Assembly (NCBI GenBank): GCA_038501785.1
Contig: JBAMJR010000099.1
Span: 943,501 to 1,007,500, forward strand
Direction of reading: 5' to 3'
Origin: Myoxocephalus aenaeus
Taxonomy: Eukaryota > Chordata > Actinopteri > Perciformes > Cottidae
DNA length: 64,000 nt
Part shown: positions 21,045-33,012 of the stretch, one piece after another
Position numbering within the stretch: the stretch's first letter is position 1
Layout: every line of letters starts with the position of its first letter
Program-made: the position numbers and the translations under genes
Notes under the pieces: generated by a model
Told to the model about the DNA's origin: nothing
Database searches by the model: none
What the model saw: only the letters and a program-made list of their open reading frames with translations

Positions 21045-22203
21045 GGGTGGACTGACCCCTCTAACCAATGTCTCCACTCCTCCAGAGCCAGTTTGACGGC
21101 TGGTAACTCCCGGTTGCTGACATCATAGTTCCGCTCAGCCGGAGAAAGGCGGCGGGAGAAAAAAGCGCACGGACGAAGCCTAGAGTCAGTGGCTGAGCGT
21201 TGGGACAACACCGCTCCAGTGTCGGAGGCGTCCACCTCGACCACGAACTGGCGGGTCTTGTCTGGTTGGGCAAGTATGGGGGCTGAAGTGAACAGTTCCT
21301 TGAGGGTGTTAAACGCACGGTTGGCCTCGGGGGACCAGGAAAAATTCACCTTTGAGGAAGTGAGTCTGGTTAGAGGTGACGCCGTCTGGCTGAAGTTCCG
21401 AATGAACCGACGGTAAAAATTTGCAAAACCGAGGAACTGCTGGAGCTTCTTCCGGTTATGGGGCACCGGCCTCTCGGCGACCGCTCTAACCTTCTCTGGG
21501 TCCTTGCGAATCTGACCCTCCTCAATGATAAACACAAGGAACTGCACGGAGGTAACATGAAATTCACACTTCTCGGACTTGATGAAGAGCTGGTTCTCCA
21601 GAAGGCGCTGAAGAACCTGACGGACGTGGAGACGATGTTCCTGAAGAGTCGAGGAGTATATCAGAATATCGTCGAGGTAGACAAACACAAACCGGTTGAG
21701 GAAGTCCCTGAGCACATCGTTCACTAAAGCCTGGAAAACGGCTGGTGCGTTGGTAAGACCGAATGGCATGACTAAGTACTCAAAATGCCCCAGGGGAGTG
21801 TTGAACGCCGTCTTCCACTCGCCCCCCTCTCGTATGCGAACCAGGTGGTAAGCATTACGGAGGTCTAGTTTGGTAAAGACCGTGGCACCGGGTAGGGATT
21901 CAAAAGCTGAGTCGAGCAGGGGTAGGGGGTATTTGTTCCGGGTGGTGATCTGGTTTAACCCTCGGTAGTCGATGCACGGACGAAGACTCTTGTCCTTCTT
22001 GGCCACGAAGAAGAACCCCGCTCCTACCGGGGAGGATGAGGGGGGGATGATTCCGGCAGCGAGGGAGTCGGTGATATAGGTCTCCATTGCCACGCGTTCC
22101 AGACGGGAAAGGTTGTATAGACGACTGGAGGGTAGGGTGGCGCCAGGAAGCAGTTCAATGGCGCAGTCGTGGGGCCGGTGGGGTGGCAGGGAAAGGGCTC
22201 GCT
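21045..22203 (-). pseudogene. Gypsy B reverse transcriptase and partial RNase H
   Basis: The RT runs with all expected blocks: MAMETYITDSLAAGIIPPS (22093), FFFVAKKDKSLRPCIDYRGL, TKLDLRNAYHLVRIREG, MPFGLTNAPAVFQALVND, YLDDILIYS (active-site aspartates), then KKLQQFLGFANFYRRFI. RNase H follows with FVVEVDASDTGAVLSQRS; the family usually has two more residues after DTG, so a 6-base loss is likely. FFSRRLSPAERNYD and HWLEG follow, and the sequence then ends in unrelated DNA at about 21045. RNase H is therefore incomplete and integrase absent. Confidence 0.88.
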
Positions 22204-22205
22204 CC

Positions 22206-22622
22206 TTACTGAACGCCTCGCAGAGATCCGCATACTCGACGGGGACAGAGGTGAGATCGGTTCCGGAAGTTGCCGTGCTGGGAAACGGCAGACCTGAGGC
22301 ACCTCGAGAGACAAGTGGGACTCCAACAGATTATTCTATTTCCCGCCCAGTCGATCTGAGGGTTGTGATCCCGGAGCCAGGGGTGACTCAGAACCAGCGG
22401 AGTCTGGGGCATCGGGAAGATGTAGAGACGGATCTCCTGCCGGTGGTTTCCAGACACGAGCAGGGTGATGGGACAAGTCTGGTGAGTGATGCTTGTCAAG
22501 GGGCTTCCACCCAGAGCGTTTGCCCGAAGGGGGCATTCCAACTCCTCCAACGGAATCCTATGGGCGGAAGAAAAGGAGGAGTCCAAAAAACTCTGTTCTG
22601 CTCCAGAGTCAATGAGCGCCAA
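22206..22622 (-). pseudogene. Gypsy B aspartic protease
   Basis: Retropepsin-like protease that would mature Gag and Pol. The catalytic motif ALIDSGAEQSF is at the start (22620-22588), and the flap-to-second-half region LSHPWLRDHNPQIDW plus IICWS follows about 80 residues later. The annotated frame drifts out near 22330-22280, and the pol linker with YADLCEAFSKERA continues in another frame toward the RT. It sits between gag and RT as expected. Confidence 0.7.
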
Positions 22623-23746
22623 GACCGGCAGAGAACCGGACGGTAGGCAGAGTTTAGCCAGGATTGTGAGACGGGGCTCTGGGGGGGGAGAACCGGGTGG
22701 AGTTGCTCGCCAGTATTCCCACTCCTACTGACGAGCCCCCTCTTTTGGGCGCACGGGGCAGACAGAGATACGGTGACCCGACTCGCCGCAGTAAAGGCAG
22801 GCACCGGAACGGAGTCGGCGCTCTCTCTCTCTCCCTGGGACAGGCGGAAACGACCCAACTGCATGGGTTCACCCCGATCCTCGGAAAGGGGACCCGGAAG
22901 AGGAGAGTGCTGGGCACCGGGGCTGCGGCGACGCGGGGGACCTGGAGGCCGGTGACTGGAAATGGTTAAGGGCTGGTGAACAGGTGCCGAAAGTCTGCTG
23001 CTCCGCTCTCTCCGACGTTCCCGCAACCGAGTATCCCAACGGATGGAGAGGGCAATCAGGTCCTCCAGCGTCTTGGACTCCTCAAGAACGATAAGTTCGT
23101 CCCTTAAAGCGTCCGAAAGACTGCTGAGGTAAACCCCCTTTAGCGATCTCTCCTCCCAACCGGACTCAGCAGCCAGGATCCGAAAGTCAATGGAGTGTTC
23201 AGCGGTGCTAGAAGCGCCCTGGCGGAGGCGGAGAAGGTGTTGAACAGCATCCTGAGAATACGAAGGAAGGTCGAAAGCGCACTTAAACGCGGCCAAGAAT
23301 TGTTCGAAGGTAACAGTGTCCAACGGGTTCTGAGTGAACCAGGCCTGGGCCCAGTTGAGCGCTCGGCCATGTAACAACCCGGTCAGATAGGCCATCTTAG
23401 AACTGTCTGCTGCATATGTGCGGGGCTGTTGGCTGAACACAAACGACGTCTGCAGGAGGAAACCTCTACACCCCCTTGTGTCTCCATGGAAAGGTGCAGG
23501 CGACGGGACGAAAGACTCACGGACTGGTTGCTCGGTCCCCGGCGTCTGATCTTGGGGGGAGGGGTGGGGTTGCGAGAGGCCTTGCACCATGCCGCCGATC
23601 TTTGAGACCTCTCTCCTGAGGGCTTGCTGTGAGCCTCCTAGATCGTGCAGCAGGTGGCTTTGCTGTCCCAGTAGAACTCCTTGGTTGATAATCGCCGTCC
23701 GTAGAGGCTCTGTAGGAGTTGATCCTGCTGCAGCTGCTGGGTCCAT
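22496..23746 (-). pseudogene. Gypsy B Gag polyprotein
   Basis: Capsid protein of the retrotransposon; it would form virus-like particles around the RNA. It starts MDPAAAAGSTPTEP at 23746. A typical Retrotrans_gag core lies around residues 100-230 (FSQQPRTYAADSSKMAYLTG, ALNWAQAW, FKCAFD, LRQGASSTAEHSIDF, SLSDALRDEL). The zinc knuckle CLYCGESGHRISVC (22800-22759) is out of frame with the start, so one frameshift lies near 22810. After that the annotated frame is spurious down to 22496. With that single shift the gene would otherwise be full length for this class. Confidence 0.8.
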
Positions 23747-23769
23747 AATTGGTCAGTCCGTTCTGTTGT

Positions 23770-24499
23770 GGTGTGTTCACGGACCCAAATGCAGCGACAG
23801 GACAGCAGAGTTCTTACTTAGACCAGTGTTTTATTGCACGGATGAGAATAGGAAAAAACAAACAAGGTCCGGGTGCAGACAGTACAGACAGCAAGCTGGT
23901 GGAATGTCAATTTAGAGGCACGTACCCGCGCTCCTAGAAGCAGCTGGCGAGCACGGAAGCAAACTGTCTGTTAAATAGAAACGCGCGCCCGCGCTCCGCT
24001 CTGGGCCGGAAGGTGGCCGTGAAGAGTCCGCGAACTCCTTACCGATCCGAGCCGGAAAGTGGCTGTAGAACGTCCGCGAACTCCCCTCTGGTCCCAGCCG
24101 GAAAGTGACTGTAAAACGTCCGCGAACTCCGCTCCAAGCCGGAAAGTGGCTGTTAACGACAGGCAGACTGGCAGCCAGGGTCTTCAAGCCTCACAGCTGA
24201 TCTCCGTGGACCGAGCGGGAGGCTCTCTTCTTGCAGGTGAAACCCGAGGCTCGACACTGACAGGAAGGTAAAAGCGAACAGGATAACAAACAGGGAATAA
24301 CTCACAGGAGACTAAAGGACTACTCACGGGCAGAGATGCCAGGTTGGCAAACGGACAGACTGACACCAGAGGTGAGGAAGACCGGAGTATTTGTCAGCAG
24401 GAGGTAATCACGGCAAACGAGAATCAGCTGTGAAACAGCTGCTCAGGGAAAAGGCGCAGCTGTGGGCAGAACTCACAGGGTTAGGCACAAATCCTCACA
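23770..24499 (-). repeat. 5' LTR of gypsy element B
   Basis: Reading down from 24499 it begins TGTGAGGATTTGTGCC and ends near 23770-23779 after CATTTGGGTCCGTGAACA. Its end lies about 25-30 bases before the gag ATG at 23746. It contains three imperfect repeats of about 45-50 bases with CCGGAAAGTG and GTCCGCGAACTCC words (24000-24150). Only the first 50 bases match the inverted LTR piece at 17472. Confidence 0.6.
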
Positions 24500-25190
24500 G
24501 TTTGGGAGACAAACTTCCGCAGCATGCTTTTTAGTGTCTGATTAAACCTTTCCACCAGCCTGTCCGTCTGGGGATGATATGGGGTGGTCTTAATGCCTTT
24601 TACTCCTCAGAGCTGATACACTTGCTGTAGCAGTTTGGACAGAACATTAGTGCCACAATCTGTAAGGACTTCCATATGTATCCCTACACTTGCAAACAGT
24701 TGTACTAGATAATTGGCAACCTGTCTGGCCTTAACCGATCTGAGGGGAATGGCTTCTGGATAGCGGGTGGCATAATCACAAATGACCAAGATGTACCTAT
24801 TGCCTGATGAACTTTTCTCAAGGGGCCCTACTACATCCATGCCTATTCTATCAAACGGGGTAACAATGATAGGTAATGGCTGAAGCTGAGCATGGGCTAC
24901 TCCCCTATGTGATGTTCCTGACATGATGCACAACAACTCTTAATGCCTGGCCAAACAAATCTCCTGGCAATCCTGTTGAGGGACTTTTTAAATCCTAGGT
25001 GGCGTGCCCAGGGGATAGAATGACCCAGACTTTCTGACTCAGACTCTGTGTCAACACTAAGGCCTCATCCTTCCCCTGTCGTTGATACAGGATGCCCTTT
25101 TTAACCACATAGGTAGCCTCTGCTAAACAATCTATCCTGCCCCGATTCTCACCCTCAACCTCTGTGACCTTACCAAATCAGAATTTCAGG
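24500..25190 (-). pseudogene. Ty3/gypsy integrase fragment
   Basis: The minus frame at 24936-24607 reads PFDRIGMDVVGPLEKSSSGN, YILVICDYATRYPEAIPLRS and VLTDCGTN, which is the integrase catalytic core with its first two acidic residues (GMDVVGP and LTDCG). Upstream, to 25190, degenerate frames hold TYVVKKGILYQRQGKDEA and HHCC zinc-binding pieces in different frames. It is bounded below by the LTR of gypsy B and above by BEN copy B. It resembles the class of the RT fragment at 17568-18744, but lies on the wrong side of it to be one continuous pol. Confidence 0.75.
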
Positions 25191-25191
25191 G

Positions 25192-25661
25192 CTGGATCAG
25201 CTAGCCAAAGTGCAGGCCATAACAGGTAGGTAATTGTCTTGAGTCGAATGTAGACAATTTAAAGCTTCTGCGATTTATAAAGCAGCAGGATCACATGTTT
25301 GTGATAAACACACCACCAGTGATGAAATATATGTTTGACCTGCACTGGTGGGAATATTGGCATGTCATATTGATATAGTTCCTAAATGTTAATCCTGATT
25401 TACTGTTCAAAAAATACTGTTGGTTAAACAGGATTTCCTGTGTCGTCAAAATATAAGAAAATGTTGTATGAATATGCTGTGTGACATCATCTCTCGGCTC
25501 TTCTCTTAACAGATGCTGTTATTAATAAATGTCCTCAGACGAGTGCCTCGGACATGCGAGCGGTCATCAGGCGAAAGTGTAATAATGAGCAGTACAACCC
25601 AAAAAAACAAAACATAATATGGAGCATGTTTGTGGTTATATTTTTGATGGTTCATTGTTAG
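25192..25661 (+). pseudogene. BEN-domain gene, copy B, 3' end only
   Basis: The first exon piece (25192-25225) reads LDQLAKVQAIT and ends at a GTAGGT donor. The next exon (25513-25661) continues in phase with DAVINKCPQTSASDMRAVIR then RKCNNEQYNPKKQN. These align with the last two BEN exons of copy A at 16095-16344, and the intron between them is also shared. Copy B keeps the donor and lacks the in-frame TAA that copy A has. Everything upstream is replaced by gypsy integrase sequence at about 25190. Confidence 0.7.
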
Positions 25662-25779
25662 TCTATATTGCTACAATCTGAAACGTGGTCATTCTGTTTT
25701 GTTATACATGTACTATTTCAACTTAAATTCAATAAAGTGATTTTGATTACTATCTGGGATGTTCATTCAGCATCTAGGA

Positions 25780-26306
25780 TACTGTAATACATTTATAATA
25801 TTTTAATGGACAATAGTATGGAGTGTACAAAGTAATATAGCATAAAAAGAAAGTGTGCTTCCTTCATAATTGGAATAAGCCAAATGTATAACTTTTGGTA
25901 TACTTTAACCACAATATTAATATATTTATGTGCTAATAGTATAACCATGGTATACTATTAACACAATTGTATTTATAATGTGTTAATAGTATACTTTTGG
26001 TATACTATTAGCACATTATAAATATATTAAAATTGTAATGTTTACATATTTGTAAAATACTAATAATTTCAAATATACTTAACAATTTAAGTGAGCTATC
26101 GGCATGTATATTAGCACATACACAGTAATATACTTAAAATGTACTAAGTATACTTTAAGTTGTTCCAATTTAAATAGTATTTAAGTACAACTTAAATATA
26201 TTTAGTACAAAATAAGTTTTTCCAAAATAGCTAACCTACTTATGATTAGTAGGGCTTCAAGTATGCTAAGATTAAATATACTAAGTACAATTTGTTTTGA
26301 CCTGGG
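25780..26306. repeat. Subterminal repeats and right terminus of the outer CMC element
   Basis: Diverged version of 16470-17003: TTTTGGTATACTATTA units, GCACATTATAAATATA, GCATGTATATTAGCACATAC and AAGTTGTTCCAA blocks in the same order. It ends ATTTGTTTTGACCTGGG at 26306, followed by TA and the piggyBac exon. Confidence 0.6.
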
Positions 26307-26338
26307 TATGCAAACAGAAGGGATCCAATTGAAGACGG
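26307..26338 (+). pseudogene. Right part of the split piggyBac first exon
   Basis: After one TA is removed, the frame continues from the left part as YANRRDPIEDG and ends at GAAGACGG followed by GTAAGTG. The other piggyBac of this family (exon 1, 12044-11929) ends at GAAGATGG followed by GTAAGTG, with the same splice phase. No further piggyBac coding sequence was recognised to the right. Confidence 0.65.
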
Positions 26339-26742
26339 GTAAGTGTATTTAGCTACTAAACGTTGTGTTGCAATAGCATATTTACACTAGCAGAGTGAGC
26401 ACATTTAGCTGGTCCCGCTCCCTTGCAGCTCGAGTCTGGCGTAATGCAGGTACGCACGTAGTTTGTTTACGTTAGCAGTAGCACATTTAGCTCATGCCCT
26501 GAGCATAGTGGATCTCTGTTACGGGTGTTGGTGTGCAATCGTAACTTTATTTCAGTGAACTTAGTAGTAACCAGTAGTCATTTATTTTACAGAGAGGATA
26601 GACACAATAACACAACAGGTTAACATTACATGTCACTCAGTCCGTTGCAATTTCTGAACAACACTGTCAGTTCTTCACCGAGACGTTTTTCCCATCCTGC
26701 AGAATCATTTCAGGATATTTTCTAAACATCACACATTCTTGG

Positions 26743-26826
<84 letters not shown>

Positions 26827-29800
26827 GACAGCAGGGCAGCATGAGTGGGTGGACTTATTCAGGGGGAAGCTTCCAGTTCCCACAATGACAAGTATCCACC
26901 TGCGGAAGTGTCTTTGAGCAAGGGAGTAAATCCTAAGCAGCCCAAGGTTTGTTGTTCTTTAGTAGACTCTGTGGGGGTCAAGCAAAGGAATATGCATCCA
27001 GTGTCTTCAAAAGATATTGTTTATTCCTATTAATGTTTTATCTCAACTCACTGATGGATAACTGACTGCTTGTGGGCTGAATCAGGCAGCAGACCGACAG
27101 CAGGTCTGGAGTTGTCACAGCTTTATAACGTCATGCATTGCTGGCCAACTGCCTGTAAAGGCTTTTGTAATAATTATTTGATATTCCTTTCACCCTGAAG
27201 CTTTAGACAGATGCTTCCTTTTCTCTTCAACTATAACATTTGTTATTAATACCTCAAATGTACCCTGTTGCGCAATGTTAAGCGAACCTGAGATTCTACA
27301 TCAAAATGTCATGAATTCGTATGTCTGAAGATAAACTGCCTTTGGAGGAAACCTGTCAAATCTGGTGCACAGATCTACCTAAATATTTACGTACTATTGA
27401 ATCGGTTACTCAACGCCAAGATTGAGCCAAGAGTGCTACTTCGTACCCTAGTGCCGAGCTGTAAAGTCTTTACACTTGCCATTAGTGCATTTTCCAATCT
27501 AGTAAGCAAAGAGTGGGCCAACACTGGGTCCAATACCCATGGCTAGCAGGAGCTGAAGAGGTCTGTGCATCAGTGGTGATTCTTACTACTAGCTGTCAAG
27601 CTAAAGGTCCTTGCTCTCACTCTCTTTTCAATGTCTCTCTTTCCCTGTTTTGATCCCATTAAAGTAATGTCTAACCTTTGCTTTCTATACAGGAGAAGCA
27701 CTACTTATCACTCAGCTATGGGTGACTTCATTTCACCGTAGTGTGTGTGTGTGTGTGTTATATTTTACACAATAAAGATGTTCTCTCTTAACGGTATAAT
27801 GCCATTGCACTCCAGTCTAACAGACCGTTTCTAAATCTCCCGGTCTAACATGACCGTTTTCCATTTCCCAAAAGAAAAAAAAAGGTCTCTGTTCTGCGGT
27901 CCAACATGACCCCAAGGTATCTAGTAAAATCCCACCATACTTTACTGTGGTCTGTCTAGAACTGCATAATCCTGTTCTGCGGTCTAGTGAGACTCTTCTA
28001 CTCTATCCTTTGCTATTGTTAACTTGGGTTTATCATCAACTCATGGAAACTCACCCTTACAACTTCTACCCTTAAACTTTCTCTTTTGACTAATCTTCTA
28101 GGAATTCTCTGCAGCAGATGGGAATGTATTTATTCGAGTTATTCATATATATATATATAAAAAAAAAAAAATCTCTTATGGGGGGTATTATAATAAATGT
28201 ATTAAATTCAAATTAAGTCCTTCCTGATTGAATTTTTTGCTTAATTTTAGTCAGGAAGACTTCACTCATTTCCATTCATAATCTCTCGCTCACTGTGATT
28301 ACTCCCATCAGCTGATTGTGGGCGTTCACTTTAAATGAACCAACTAGGTTCTGCACAGTTTCCTGAAACCAATCACATCATTGCTGTCAAACTTTTAAAA
28401 TGTTCTCCCATCTGTTGCTGTCAGTTGTCATTTCAGCACAATCAGATGCAACCCTCCTCCACCCCTGTCACCTCCAGTCAGCATCACAGCTATGCTCCTC
28501 ATTCATCATTGGATTGCAGCAACTCCCTTCACCACCACTACCACCAGTGTCTGGACTCCGGGGGGATTATGCCTTATCTTAACTCAGCATCACTACCCCT
28601 CGATTATTCTACGTCAGGATGGAGTCCAATAGTCATCGACTTTGCACTTAAAAAAATAAATAAAAAAAGGTATGCATGTGTAATACATTATTGTTAAATT
28701 CTAATTAAGTCTCTCCTGATTGAAATTCATTTCCGATTCCTCAGTAAGGTCAGGACTTTCAGTCTACAGAACAGAAGAGTGCTGCCATGCCCCAAGACTG
28801 AAATATATTATCTGACATAGGAGAAAGAGAGCTTATGGGTTTGTCTGAAAACTCTGGCTGAATTATTCCTTTCTACTACTATTACAGTAAAATGTAATGT
28901 TTGGTGGGTTTTGATGTTGTTTTTTTACAGGATCTGACCAGAGGATTTGTTTTTGTTTTTGTAGCTTGCCACAATAATGACATTTTTCTGTGGCAAGGAT
29001 TCATGCATTTCAAGCAAGATAACATAGGTCAACAAGACATGAGTCACAAAAACCTATCCCTAATTTTTTGTGTGGCCGCACTTAGTCACAGAATTAAAAA
29101 ATAAATAAATCACCCACAGCATTGAGCAGCTGCCGTAGATTTCCATAAACATTGCATGGCAGCTTGCTGCACTTTACCACTGCTCTGGTGTTTTTTTTGA
29201 GCAACGATGGTATATTATGTCAAAAGAAATGCTACCTGGAGTACTTTTGCAATAACTTCACACAAATTGCACTCAACTCAATTTAACAGTGTCTGCACAT
29301 AGTGGCAGCATCATGAATAGCTTGCCAGGTATTTGAGCTCATATAGAGTATACTGCCTTTTTGATTGACCTACTCTTCTCCGAACTGACCTGTGGTCTCA
29401 ACAGTCTCTGAACCTATGAGAAGGTCATCCACTCTCCTACTGGCCGACTTGCCACACAGCCAGCCGGTATTGACCTGGCCAAATGCCTGCTTTGAAACTC
29501 CCAACCCTCTCCTTTTTGGGCTCAGGCCAGACAGAGGTGTGATGGCTGTGGGCAACTTGCCCCTATTCCCCTCCACAGTTTGTCAGAGTGTGTCTCTGAA
29601 AGGGTCAAAGAGTGTCAACATGTGTGATGGCACGAGCAAGAATGTGTGCAAGTGGGTGTGTGTGAGCAAAGTTATATAAGAGCACGCAATAGTATTTTGA
29701 GTCCTCTTATTTGATTAAAAAGCACATTTCACAAAAGTGTGAATGTGATGTGGAAGGATCTATTGTTATTCAGTGCCTCCCTCAGCATGGAGAGTGAGGT

Positions 29801-29920
29801 GATGAGTCTCACATAAGGTGGAAGACTGCATTTTCAGTTGGAAGTCAGGGTGAAAGTGGTGTTTGTGCGATACATGTTGGCACCTCAGAGACCTGAGCTG
29901 TGAAAACAAGCTTTGTTGAC
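26339..29920. other. Gene-free stretch with microsatellites
   Basis: No recognisable coding sequence. It holds a (CA)n tract at 26746-26824, a short (GT)n at 27741-27759, an (AT)n/A-run near 28146-28172, and CpG-poor, AT-rich DNA. Small open frames (for example 28335-28697) show no known domain and are probably chance. Confidence 0.6.
26746..26824. repeat. (CA)n microsatellite
   Basis: About 39 uninterrupted CA units. Confidence 0.97.
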
Positions 29921-29985
29921 TTGAGGACCAAGTCAAGTCAATTGTATTTACGTCAAAGCGGAATGCATTTCTCACAAAGTGCTTT
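29921..29985 (+). repeat. Teleost interspersed repeat fragment
   Basis: The words CAAGTCAAGTCAATTGTATT followed by ACAAAGTGCTTTA resemble a widespread fish repeat seen in many genomes. Recognised from memory only; the full element is not delimited. Confidence 0.35.
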
Positions 29986-30097
29986 AAAATAACCAGAGGC
30001 CACAGGTGCAGACAACAAAAGTTGCCCGATTATTGCTGCTGTAAATGATACAGTATGCGGTCTGCCAGCTTAAATTTAACTGTTGGATATTCTGAGC

Positions 30098-30099
<2 letters not shown>

Positions 30100-30135
<36 letters not shown>
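30100..30135. repeat. (CA)n microsatellite
   Basis: About 18 CA units. Confidence 0.9.
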
Positions 30136-30138
<3 letters not shown>

Positions 30139-30254
30139 TGGTGTGAACCCAGTCTACCCTCTTACACCCTGTTTAGTAGCAGCGCAGAAGCGACAGGCCC
30201 CCTATATAGGGGTCTCTGCCTGTGCGTATAGAATATGAGTTACACCATTGTTAT

Positions 30255-30299
30255 CTTTGTAGGTGGGCTGAGGTTAGTCACCCCAGCCCACCTACAAAG
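30255..30299. repeat. 15-bp inverted repeat (hairpin)
   Basis: CTTTGTAGGTGGGCT and AGCCCACCTACAAAG are perfect reverse complements separated by 15 bases. No T-run follows, so it is not a terminator. Confidence 0.85.
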
Positions 30300-30458
30300 G
30301 CCACCACAGTGGAGGAGTAGTGGGCCCCAGGTAACCGAGGTAGTATGTGTGTGGGTGGGGGGGGGACTGTGGTGAAAAGGGGAATGGGGTCTCTGATATA
30401 TTACATTTGTTACCATCAATACATGTTTAAACCATTGTAAACATTTAATGGAATTTTT

Positions 30459-32367
<1,909 letters not shown>

Positions 32368-32827
32368 TGTTATGGGATGTGGTGGTGGACCCAAACCAGA
32401 GAGTATGAACGTACGTTTCTTTTTTTTAACGGAGGAAACAAAGCGAAAACTGGAACAGTAGGGAATCCGAGGACAGGAGGGCGAGGGTGGAAAACCGGGC
32501 AGAGCAGGCAGACTGGGGAACTGAGAGGATGATCCAAACTACAGGCACAGGAAGAACAAGGGAAAGCACTTGGTTAACTCAGAATAAGAATCTTAAACTG
32601 AGCGGCCGAGCACGAGTAAAAATACCACTGAGGTTGTAACAACGATCTCGTGAAGAGTGGATGAAGAACCGGGGTTGATATACTGTTGAGTGATGAGGTG
32701 ATGGAAGGCAGCTGGGTTAACTGGGCAGGTGAGGTGCGTTGTAATAAGGAGGTAGCTGGGAGGAGACCAGGTCGGAGCCACACACACACACACAGACACG
32801 AACAGGCGCCACAGCCTGGCCGTGACA
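32368..32827 (-). mobile_element. Solo LTR with 5-bp target duplication
   Basis: Read on the minus strand the 460-bp unit begins TGTCACGGCCAGGCTG and ends CATCCCATAACA, in TG...CA form. It is flanked on both sides by ATTTC (32363-32367 and 32828-32832), a 5-base target duplication typical of gypsy/retroviral integration. No internal coding region is present, so it arose by recombination between two LTRs. The segment ending GGACCCAAACC near 32400 is like the LTR ends at 17010 and 23790. Confidence 0.8.
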
Positions 32828-32967
32828 ATTTCAAACTTTTGAAAGACAAAACTAACAAAGTTAAATGCAAACTCTAATAATTGGCAAGCCACAGGCAGTA
32901 TATCATAAATGGACAACTTACTTGTTGTGACGTCACCCAGTGGTTTGTGGACTGTTGTGGACTGTTT

Positions 32968-33012
32968 TTTTGTTGTGTTGAAGATCCTTAGAAGATCTTC
33001 AACACAACAAAA
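32968..33012. repeat. 19-bp inverted repeat (hairpin)
   Basis: TTTTGTTGTGTTGAAGATC and its reverse complement are separated by 7 bases. Confidence 0.85.

Larger units (their letters stand above)
21045..24499 (-). mobile_element. Ty3/gypsy retrotransposon B, 3'-truncated, with 5' LTR
   Basis: On the minus strand the order is LTR (24499 to about 23770), gag (23746-22496), protease (about 22622-22206) and reverse transcriptase-RNase H (about 22200-21045). Integrase, the rest of pol and the 3' LTR are missing: pol stops within RNase H (HWLEG motif) at about 21045. Frameshifts are few, so insertion was fairly recent compared with the fragments around it. Confidence 0.8.
418..26306. mobile_element. 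Composite CMC (CACTA/Mirage/Chapaev-like) DNA transposon loaded with nested insertions
   Basis: The left end reads CCCAGGCGAAACAAATAT (418) and the right end reads ATTTGTTTTGACCTGGG (26306), forming imperfect terminal inverted repeats. Both ends are flanked by TA (416-417 and 26307-26308). Removing the insert and one TA rejoins a piggyBac exon in frame (EEYANRRDPIEDG) up to a normal GTAAGTG donor, so the borders are well supported. From memory, the CMC superfamily end consensus is CMCWR, which CCCAG fits, and short 2-4 bp target duplications are typical. The minus-strand transposase (5589-9615) and the plus-strand BEN gene (9823-16344) are the likely resident genes. Because two copies of the BEN 3' end exist (to 17003 and to 26306), the unit may be two merged or nested copies rather than one element. 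Confidence 0.6.

Noticed and set aside
22113..22646. 177-codon plus-strand open frame
   Set aside because: Antisense shadow of gypsy B protease and pol.
26746..26824. CRISPR-like direct repeats
   Set aside because: Simple (CA)n tract; the sequence is vertebrate and no spacer-repeat architecture exists anywhere in the window.
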